64,000 bases of DNA from Amphimedon queenslandica (lineage: Eukaryota > Porifera > Demospongiae > Haplosclerida > Niphatidae), in assembly GCF_000090795.2 (NCBI RefSeq), contig NW_003546469.1, forward strand, positions 72,065 through 136,064. Direction: 5' to 3'. The translations under genes were made by a program, and so were the position numbers. Below the pieces are notes generated by a model, which was not told where the DNA came from, did no database searches, and saw only the letters and a list, made by a program, of their open reading frames with translations. Shown piece after piece: positions 12,001-24,000 of this stretch. Every line of letters begins with the position of its first letter. Position 1 is the stretch's first letter.

Positions 12001-15000
12001 GAATATAGAAATTATTTTCATTTTCCTTTTTTCTCAGGATTGTTTTTTCCTTGGTTCCAAGAGTGTGTTTCACTTGCTTGATGATCAAGGCTCTGTTCCT
12101 CGTGCAACTGATGCCAACTTTTTACACAAATTAAATGAGAGGATGAAGAAAGAATCATTCTATACTCCATCAAAAAGCATCTCGAGTGGGACATTTACTA
12201 TAACGCACTTTGCTGGAAAAGTAAGATAATAATTTTGTGTACCTTGAAGGCACCATTATTTTTTTAATTAGTGAAAGTTATAAGTCCCATTAACTTTTTT
12301 GTCAAACTCATGACCGTATAGTGGGTTTCTTTTTGAGGATAACAAATTTCGCGAATTTTGCAGATTTTTTAAGATTTGCAAAATTAAATTCCTTGAAAAT
12401 CAATTTAATACAGTACAAGATGGCAGAATAGTGGAAATTCACGAAAATTAATGCTGCAAACTTCCGGATACGGGTCATTTGCAAAATTTATTATTCTCAA
12501 AATAAACCCGCTATATGGTATGTACATATGCTTTCAGGGAGCTTGTAAAATTAAGCTCACAATGATTATTTATCTAAATCAATCATTGTCATGATTGTTA
12601 TTTATTTTACTATTACTATAGGTGTTATACTCAGTTAATGGATTTTTAGAGAAAAATATGGATACACTGCCACCAGGAGTAAAGAAATGTTTTGAAAATA
12701 GCACTAATGAATTAGTTAGCTTATTGTTCAGAGGTACATGTAGATAAAAATTGAGAGAGAGGGAGAATGTCAGAGAAACACATGCACAATACATACTTGT
12801 ACATGTAGGCAGTATCTCATTATAATTATTTATATTATAGCAACTATCAACAGAACTGGCACTTTGGCACTGCATAAGACAACAGCAACCCGTAAAAGCA
12901 CGGGAAAAGTAAGAAGTATTAATTTTTAATAATGTAATCAAATGTTTGGTAGAGAAGAGTGAGCAATGCTAGAAGAGGTAGGTCTACGAACACTCCAACC
13001 ATTAGTTCACAATTCAAAGTAATGAATACAAGCAATTGATCTTATGTTTATGATCTACGTGTACATTTATGTACACACTTCACTTCATTTATTTTTTCTC
13101 CTTTTCTAACCTTGACACCTCTCAGAGCTCATTGTCAGTGCTAGTCACAAAAATGAGTTCAGCTGTTCCTCATTTTATTCGTTGTCTTAAACCAAACAAA
13201 CTTAAAGTATGTAAATGCATTGATACTGGCATACATTTGATATATATTATAGAAGCCACATCTCTTTGATGATGAGTTTGTCAAGCGACAGGTACATGTG
13301 AAGAGGAGAGAGAGAGAGAGAGAGAAAGGAGGGGAAGAAGAGAGTGGAGAAAATATCTCTAAGAGATATTGTTGTTATAGTTTATTTGTAATTTTAGCTA
13401 TGGTACACTGGAATGATGTCTACCATACAAATAAGGAAAGAAGGATTTGCGTATAGACCTACCTTTCAGGAATTCCACGAGAGGTATGTAATAGCTAATA
13501 GCAATAAAATAATTGTTAATGTGATGCATGTAGGTTTGGTTCTTTATGTTATTGTGATGCAAGTGACATATCATTAGTTAATGTGTAAGTTACATGTACA
13601 TGTATGTGCATGACCATGCACCTCAATTACAATTACACATTAAAAATACCATTTTGATATTTTTGCATAAAAACATGGCTTGTTTTAAAAAACAGCAGTG
13701 CAGCTGTCTTAGCAGTAATTATAAATTATCACCAGGGTTTCCTACAAAGTATCCTAAGTGAGTCAAATAGCACACTTCATGAGCTAACAAGCTTCCTTTT
13801 AATTAACTTTTAAAATCCATTGAAAATTCAATTATGATCAGAATCAGCTCAAACTAGATATACATGTATATCATAACAATGAAAAATTTTATGCTTCCTA
13901 TTTTGATGAAATTTGGCCCGAGACTGTGTGCACTATTAGCAGGATTCATCCTAGTTCATAATACATGATCTCAGGCCCAATTTTTTGGGTATTTTTAAAA
14001 ATTAATTTTTAAAATCATGTTTTGAGTGAAATCAGCTCCAACTGGATAGCTCTATACAGCTAGAACTTGTATGTATATCAGAAAAAAGTTATAAAAACTA
14101 AAAATTCTCTTCTAGCCATTTTGACAAAACTTGGCCCAAGACTGTGTACTATTAGTAACCCAGTAGCATGACTAAGTACATGTAGGATCATAGGATTCAC
14201 TCCAAAACAATTATGGCGTCCATGACTTTGCAGCCTGCTATACCAGGTGAATGAGCCCCTATGCTTACCAGACTTCTTAAAGGACCTTATCTTGACTAGA
14301 GGACTCCATTGGTATCACTAGCGTGGCTCTAAACTCTGTTTATAAGCAAAGTCAAAAATCTGCAAAACAATCATTTTGCTCAGTCCACTTTTTTGTCTTC
14401 ATCATCATCTTCTTCTGTCAATAGCTAATGGAGAGTATTATGGTTTTTTGGTCAATGTTACAAGGCTAATTTTTACACCATTCTACTCCAACTATCTATG
14501 TGCAAGCCCACAACTTTTCAAACAACTCTACAATAAGATAAAGCTGCCCTCTCTCTATCCCCAACCTATGGTTACCTACCTCATTCCACCATTTTGTTAA
14601 TTATAAAAGAAGCATATTATGCTCCAGAATTTGGCCTAGTCGTGCATGCTCAAATCTCAGAAGAAAGAGAATCATGCTATTCTTTTATCTAGCTATAGAA
14701 GTCCAGGGCGTGTCTAGAAATTTAGAAAGGGGGATGATGAGGGCGTATGAAGTGTGCCGTGATTTTGGCCACACCCACACCCCTCTTTTACGGCAGTAAA
14801 ATGGCATTCTCTTTCATTTTTGTAAAATTATGGGTGGGGTCAAACATGGTCAAGATAATTTCAAGCATGCTTGTACTTCTGACAACTTCTGATTGCTCCT
14901 TACAGCACTAGAAACTGCTGAAATCATGATCAGGGGGCTAGATAACTTTGTTAGGTTTGGTAGGGTTGCAAGAGTCCTGGACTTGAGTCATTTTTTCTAA

Positions 15001-18000
15001 GCCCAGCCATAAGCAGGGCGTATCTAGGAATTGGGGAAGGGGGTGTTGAGGGCGCGAAGCACACCGCGATTTGGCCACACCCACTTTTACGGCGGTAAAA
15101 CAGCCTTTTCCTGCATTTTCGTCAATTACGGGTGGGGCCAGGATCATTTCAAGCATACTGCTATGTTACTGGTACTTCTGATTGCTCCTTAAAGCACTGG
15201 AAACTGCTGAAATCATGATCAGGGGGCTACATAGCTTTGTTAAGAGGCTTGGTAGTGATGCAAGAGTCCAGGACTTCAGTAATTTTTTCTGAGCCCAGCC
15301 CTGAGGGGGGTGCTCAAGCCCCCTCAGCCCCCCCCCCTAAATACGCCTCTGTTAAGGGGGTGATCAAGCCCCCTCAGCCCCCACCCCTTGGATACGTACA
15401 CCATGGGTCAGGTGTCCAAATTATGCTAATTTTTGCCCTATAATTCTATTCATAAATTCCAAACAATTGCCTATTATTCTTTTTACTCTCCCCTATTATT
15501 CTCACTTTATTATATTACAAATATTTTTAAAAATCAACAGAAACAAGAACATAAAAGTTTTAAAAAAACAAGAACATAAAAGTTTTTAAAAAAACAAGAA
15601 CAAGTAGGATTCCAAATGACCAATGAAAATACAAAATGAAAATCCTACTCTTGTGTGACCTAAATTCTACTCTACATTGCAAGGTGATCCGTATTTTTTA
15701 CATAATGACTTAAAAGTACTATGTAGAGTAGAATTTTGTCATGAGAGTAGGATTTTCATTTTGTATTCTTGTTGGTCATTTGAAATCCTAGTTTTTATAG
15801 CTCATGGTTTTTTGCCCAATTTTTGAGCAACTTAAAAATATCATGCCTATAAAAGTTCTGTCGGGCCAGCTAGTCCATGCAGTTGTCAGTAGATCTTTTG
15901 GTATAGCATCTGTTACACACTTTAAAGAAGCAAGAGCAACAAATATAGAAGGGGGTAACATCAAACCATAAATGACCTGGGCAAAAGAGGAAAGATTTGA
16001 CATTAGTATGTACATGCATTTATCAATGATAGATACCCAGTCATTTGGATACACTCTGTATATCCTTCCACCTCCTATTCCTGTTAATTAAAAGTCTGCC
16101 TCTATCATCATAGCAGCACTGCTCAATGGAGCTATAAGATCTAATACTAATAGTAGACAAGTGCTTATTTATACTTAGGGACAATGCTTTTAAAATTTAC
16201 AAAAAATTATGCAATAAAGTCTTGCATCTGATTTGAGCCTGCCCTATGCTCCTTTCTCTGAAGCAGCTTGCAGCTTTTGATTTCTTAAAGAAGACTCTAC
16301 TAACAGGAAAAGGAAATGGAGTCTTTTTCCTGTATCTACTGTCACTCATCATCTGCAATAAACTACAAGGACATCACAGGAGCCTCCTCGGCAAACCCTC
16401 AGCTCCATCAATCATCATAATTATACCAACTCTAACAAGCGAGCCTCTTTGAAGTGTCACACTCAATTTTACGAACCTCTGATAATGATCATCAGCAGCA
16501 ATCTGATGAATATTAACTTCATTCTCTCTCACACGATACTTATAACATTTAGCCAGTATCACAAACACTATCAGCATGATAAAAAGCAAGACAGATTTTG
16601 TTAAATGGTAGCATAAATTTGAGCAGATATTTTGATACTGGCAATGGAAAAGAAGACTCAGAAAAATTTTTATATTATAACCAATTTGCCATGAAATATA
16701 CCATAGGCCCACCATCACTCCTCTAGTCTGCACTGCACTGGTCTACAAACTCTAGTAAAACAGGATTGATTAAAACATAAAATATTCCCAGAAGTGTTTG
16801 TGAAACAAGCTCCTTCCATGTATTGTTAAAAAATAATAACAAATAAGGAATTCTTGCAATGACAGAAGTGGTCCTTCATGCTTAATATGACAGCAGCTTA
16901 TATTAGCATACAAGAAAACTAAAAGTATACAGTTTTATTTATGTAAACAAATGCAGTTACATATAAACAACCTTTATATTATGTATTTGGAAAGAGTGTG
17001 GCTCATTGATACTACATGTACAAAAACAATTCTTACAATAATAATTATTTTGTGTAGAAATAAGCTCAATAAAACAATTGTTAAACCCAATAAAGAATTA
17101 AGATAGTTGAAAAAAGAAATTTCTATTTCTCACAGCATAACACTTAGCTAATGAAATTGAAAGCATTATGAAAGTTATGTAGCAGCTGTTTTTGAAAGTG
17201 CATTGCAACAAATCACACACAATCACTAATGATTAATTTGAGCTAATGTCCATACTGTTCTCCTGGTTATTGTATTCTTCTTCTAGTCTCATATAGTTTT
17301 GATAAGTATGTTCGACAATATTATAAATATTGACGTCATTCTCTCTCACACGATACTTGTAACATCTAGCTAATAGTACAAATGCTATCAGGATAATAAC
17401 AAGCAGGACAACTTTTGTGACATAGTAATAAAAATCTGAGCAGATAACATGGTGTTCACAATGAAATATAAGACTCAAGCAAATTCTTAAAGTAGCACCA
17501 ATCTGCCGTGAAGCATACCATAGGCCCACCATCACTCCTCTATACTGCACTGGTGACTGAGCTACTGTAAACTCAAGTGAAACAGGATTGACTAAAATAT
17601 AAGATAATGCAAATAGTATCTGAAAAATAAAGTCCTTCCACGCATTGCTTAAGAAGGGTAGCATAAGAGGAATTCTTGATAGTAAAGCAAAGACTAGGCC
17701 AATACTCATCCTACGTAACATATTAGGAATGCACTTGTTGAAAAAAACTCTAAAAAGGTACAAGTATATTAGTAGCAGAAGTAAAGAGCCTGAATTATAC
17801 AAAATGTCATTTGATTGTAAGCACGCTAAAAATGAAGTGTCATTATTGGAAAAATGATAATAATGTTCTTCATTTAGTAAATACCCAATTACCGCAATCA
17901 ATAATGGTATTATACGAAAGACAGTCTTCACATCTTCTACCTCTTCAATTGTGAATGGTCCACCATATTTATTTTTACCCAGGTCTATTCTTGAAGGAAC

Positions 18001-21000
18001 ATCTTCCTCCCAGTAGGTCAGAGCACTACGATTCTCAGGATACTTGTGCTTCCTGGCATAACACAATACTCTAACTATCAGTTTGACAGGATTCTTAATC
18101 AGTGATATGTTCTCCAGTTTGTGTTTGAAGAATGAATGAGACACCAGTACAAGAGATACAGCTACTCCAGATAGTACAAACATAATCAAATTAAGATGAT
18201 TATAAGTATCAAAACAGTTAGCAAAACTAAAAGGAACTGACTTAAGTGGTGAAGCAGCACAGTGCCAATATATTACAGTGCTTAGTTCATCAGCTGAAGC
18301 TCCAACAAGTTGATCAATGATATACTGAATAATGTTAGCAGTAAACAAAGCTAGGCCAGCACACTGGGTCAAATAAGATATACCATATGCTAGCCACAGC
18401 GATACTTCATAAGGGCCATCAAGGGTTTGTATGATAAATCCAATCCCAGACATAATCCATGATATGAAACATAGCACTGTGCCCATCAGTATGGCTTTAT
18501 ATCTTCCAATCCACACATCAGCTAATAGACCAAAAAAAGGAAAGAATAGATAAACTGAAGACAGAGCAAAAACAATGTGATCATTATATTTTAGAGAGTA
18601 CCAATCAATTCCAAATTGAAAGTACAGAAGATGATCCCAAAAAAGAACCAAGACAGCTGAAAAAGAAGTAATGAAAACCAAATTAAAATTCTTTGCCATA
18701 GTCAGATTCCTTCGCAGCACAACAGTTATTCATCAGTATTTTTAAAGAAATTGAAAGTATGATGCACTAAGTTATTAATGATGTTGTTTTTGAAAGTGCA
18801 ATGTAGTACACCAACAAATAACATACAAACTATTAGTTATCAGTGAAACTAATGTCTATACTATTCTCTTGGTTATTGTATTCTTTCTCTTGTTGGAAAT
18901 AATTTTGATAAGTACGATCAACGATCTCATAAATATTACCGTATAGCCGCTTAATTTCGAGGGTACAACTTTCGCTGTTTTCGCGGATTTTCCGTATTCG
19001 CGAAAGTTAATTCCGTGAAATATCCGTATTGCCCATAAACACGTGTGCTTTAAAGCAGGAACCGCGAAAGTTAATTCGCGAAAAAAGACTTGTGGCCTGA
19101 TTCGCGAAAGTTTATTGCCTCGAAACTTTGTGGCTATACGGTAATATCATTTTCTCTCACACGATACTTGTATCGTTTAGCCAGCAATACAAACACTGTC
19201 AGAATAATAAGAAGCAGGATAACTTTTGTCAGATGGTAATAGAAATTTGAACAGATATCCTGATGCTCACAATTGAATAAAAAAGCTATAAAATATGACA
19301 GAGTAGATCTAATCTGCCATGAAGCATACCATATGCCCACCATCACTCCTCTAGCCTGCATTGGTGACTGAGCTACTACAAACTCAAGTGAAACAGGATT
19401 GACTAAAATGTAACAAATTCCAATAAGTATCTGAAAAGCTAAGCCCTTCCATGTATTGCTTAAAAACGGTAACAAATAAAGACTTTTTGACAGCAAAGCA
19501 AAGACTAGTCCAATACTCATCCTACGTAGCATATTAGGAATATACTTGTAGAAAAAAACTCTAACAAAGTACAAGTATATGAGTAATAGAAGAAGTGAAC
19601 ATAGATTATGTAAGGCATCATTTAATAGAAGGCAGGTTAGAAATGAAGCATCATTTTTAGAAAAATGAAAATAATGTTCTTCACTTATTGAATATCCAAT
19701 TACTGCAATGAATAATGGTATTATACGAAAGACGGTCTTCACATCTTCTACCTCTTCCTCTGTAAATGGTCCACCATATTTATCCTTACCCAGGTCTATT
19801 CTTGAAGGAACATTTTCCTCCCAGTAGGTCAGAGCACTACGATTCTCAGGATACTTGTGCTTCCTGGCATAACACAATACTCTAACTATTAGTTTGATGG
19901 GATTCTTGATCAGTGATATATTTTCCAGTTTGTGTTTGAAGGATGAATGAGACACCAGTACAAGAGATACAGTTACTCCTGATAGTATAAATATGATCAA
20001 ATTAAGATGTTTATAAGTATTACGGCAGTTAGCCAAGATAAGGAGAAAATACTGCATTGGAAAGGCAAAGCAATGCCAATATATCACTGTGTTTAGTTCA
20101 TCAGCTGAAGCTCCAACAAGTTGATCAATGGTATACTGAATAATGTTAGCAGTAAACAAAGCTATTTCAACATACTGGACCAAAGATGATAGGCTATACA
20201 CTAACCAAAGTGCTTCATAAGGACCATTACAGCTTTGTATGATGAATCCAATCCCAGACATAATCCATGATATGAAACATAGCACTGTGCCAATCAGTAT
20301 AGCTTTGTATCTTCCAATCCACACATCAGCCAATAGACCAAAGAAAGGATGAAAGAAATAAAATAGAAATCCAATGTAAAAGAAAGATTTACTATGAGAA
20401 TTAGATTTCAAAAAATACCAATCGGCACCAAATTGAAAAGACAAAAGATGATCCCAAAGAAGAACTAAAACAGCTGAAAAAGAGGTAATGAAAACTACTT
20501 TAAGTTTCTTAGCCATGACCAAAGTTGTCTAATATGCATAACACTTTCTATTGGCACTACAAAGAAAATAAAGATATATATGTACAGTCCTTACAAATTG
20601 TTTATTTTGAAAGTGTCAACTCCACAGTATATATTAGCAACTGTTGATTATCAACTGGAAATGCATAAGAATGACAGTGAAAGTGCAATCATGCATGCAT
20701 GATGAATATAATAGTCAACACTCAACAATATTAGCAAGCAATGTATAATAGCTTTGAGTATATCACTAACTGTATCTGTATTGTGTTATTCCACTCAGAG
20801 TAGCCTCACTCCTCTTAATTGTAATCCTAATATCAGTCAAATAGTCAACCCAGTATCATGTGCTGGTGGTACTACACAGAGACACTGAGTCTCAGTCAGG
20901 TAGACTCCATCAGTCACAAGTATACCAAACAGACACTTTGTAATATCACTCAATTCAAAGCTAGGACCAGACACAAATATTAGTTCTCTGCCAAATATTG

Positions 21001-24000
21001 ATCCAAACCTGTGACTAAATATAACTGGGTATGACCCTGTAATCAAGTAAATTAATTAACAAATAAAATGCCATTATAATAGTAATTATAATAGTAATTA
21101 TAATAGTGTAACTTGACAGGCTACACCAGCATCTTCATAGTGTCTACCATATTTTCAGCATCTAATACATCTCTACTGCAGTTCAAAAAATTATTCTCGA
21201 TACCAGTACACTTTAAACCAGATAGAAAGATTGGCCCTAATCCTTGACCGTAAAAAGCACCATAACATGTCTATCTCCTATAAAATTGTATAGTTTGACG
21301 GAGCATAATGTCAAATTGTCAATGTATTAACATCATTAATGTGTGCATATACCTGAAGGATAAAGACCTTGTTGAGCACATGCAACATTAGCATCAGTAT
21401 CCTATCCTCTATCACAGACAGTGCCCCATACTCCATCAATATAGATCTCTATCCTTCCTTGTGTCAGTATACAACCATCCACCAGTCAATCTAACCTCAC
21501 CATGACTGCAATTAGAATATACAGTATTGACCCCTACAAAATAAATAGTTTTATTTTAATACAATAGTTGCATATACACATATCTGTATTTATCATACTA
21601 AATTGTGCTACTTCGGCAGATTACTCCAGAGTCCGTGTCTTCAACACATGCTTGAACATCTCCAGAAAACCTCTCCTTGATAACTACAACACCTAAGAAA
21701 TATATATGAAAAATAAACATAATTTAAATTTGAATATTTTTCTTACCATTATGGCGAGTAGCCTAATTGTCTACATACTACAGAACCTGCTTCATGAGGA
21801 AACGAGCAAACTCTATGTCAAATCCTGTTCCTACACAAATCAACACATCCCATGTTAGCATATGAAGTACCAATGACACAAACTGATAGCTCATCACAGA
21901 GTCCTACCAACTCAATGAGATTTGCATGTAAAAAATTACAGGATAGATTCCTTTACTTTCAAACTTGGCACCAGCAGCTTCAATCTCCATTACAAGACAG
22001 TAGTAGTAAGTAGTAGTTTCTGCTGCACTTCAAGAGATTACTCTCTTCTCCGTTACAAGCGAGACCAGCCAGAGCAAGAGGATAAAAGCCTTTACCATAA
22101 GCGGACCAATACACTGGCTCTGCACCTGTTAATATCTAATAAGCAGACTGCATGGTGAGTGTTCTTCCACTATACCATATTTCTGATGTCCAAGTTAATG
22201 ACAGGTTATATTAGCATTCATTGTGCCCCAGCCAGAATTACACACAGTCCCCCAAGTATTACGGATGCAAACTTTCACTCTTCGTTCAACAGAAGAGGGA
22301 CCATCCACTAGCCTTCACCATGACTGCAGATAGCATGTAAAGTATCTGCAGCTATAATAAATAAGAAAGGAATCTATTATTAGCAGTGAAAATTACCAGC
22401 CGGCCAATGAGAGCTACACTGGGTAAATGAGGTGCCTTTAGGATTCAGAAGTGGACTATAAAATATTGTATCATCCTATTTTTTTTATACCTTATGCAGT
22501 TGACATCATGAGTAGTCATTGATAAATCATCATACACCAATAAACCATATGCTGCCATCGATCCTATCATAAATGTACACAATAAAGTGCTAAAAACCTT
22601 TAAAAGTAATAGTATTGGTTTAAAAACTACTGATATTACTATTGATATTATCATAAAATTATGATGAATTCTCTTGGAGCTATTTTTAATAAAATATCTA
22701 AAACACATAAAAATTAAAAAAAACAAGATTACGTAGAATTCCGAATGACCAACAAAAATACAAAATTAAAATCCTACTCTTGTGATGTAAATTTTACTCT
22801 ACACAGTACTTTCAAGTTATTATTTAAAAAATTATGGATCACCTTGCTATGTAAAATAAAATTTGTCTTATATTTTTGTTGGTCATTTGGAATCTTGTTT
22901 TTTTTTTTAATTTTTATGCTAGTAATCGTCTCAGGCCAGATGTTTTAGCATTCTTAAAAATTCATACAAAATTGATTGGAATGAGCTCAAAATAAATACA
23001 ACATGTATGCATCAGGAAAAATATTAAAATGGTGAATTTTCTTCTAGCCATTTTTGACAAAATACCACAAATCAGGATTTTCTAGAAAGCTCTACTAAGC
23101 AAGCTAAACAGCACCTCATGAGCAGGCATGAAGCTGAGTACTTGTGTACAGTGCATGTACCGTATATATAGCGGGAAATTTTGGAGGAGATTAAATTTGG
23201 CGAACTTGGCGTTTTAATAGCCATTTGCCAAAATTAAAATCCGCCATTTTGAGCCATTATATGCATAGTCAATGGCACGTGGCCACAAATTCACCAAATT
23301 AAAATCTGCCAATCACTAAAATTTAGCAATTCGCCAAATTTTAGCCCCTCCAAAATTTCCCGCTATACAGTACATATGATCATGTAATGTGAAGTACATA
23401 ACTACTGAGGCAGATTAAGGGCATTTTCCTGCATCTGCTGCATTGAGTTGGTAGTCAGTACGCTATTAAAACTGAAAATTTTAATTGCATTCTGTTGAGG
23501 CTTAAGCCTCAATTGCGATTATGTAATTGTAATTGAGCCCCTTCTTACACTTACAATTGTAATTGACCCCAAGTTTTTTGTATGTGACATTCTGCTACTG
23601 TCATTACTCTATTTTATAGTTGTCAGTTGATATTATGTGAGTCTGGAATAACTAATGCAGAATATCAGATAGGGTATGTATGTCACATGATTGTACATGC
23701 GTGTATTACCCTACATACATACATGCATACACACATACATGCATACACAGATACATACATAATGTATGTTTAGCTACAATTACTAACAACAGCTGATACA
23801 TTTGTCATCCTTCTCATATTCAGTTATTCAAAGCTGTTCCTACGCCACTATCACCTTGATAAGCTTGAGAGGAAAATGAAGGAGCATCATTTAGCAGCTA
23901 GCAGACTACAGTCTGTTGCTATTAGTTTCATTCAAAGAAGAAGATATAAGAAAGTGTTGCAAGCAATGAAACAGGATAAGGCAGCTATAAAAAAATTAAT

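Noticed and set aside
15788-16054. 88-residue minus-strand open frame next to the decayed transporter
   Set aside because: No similarity to the transporters, no splice context or recognisable motif, and it partly overlaps a palindromic MITE.
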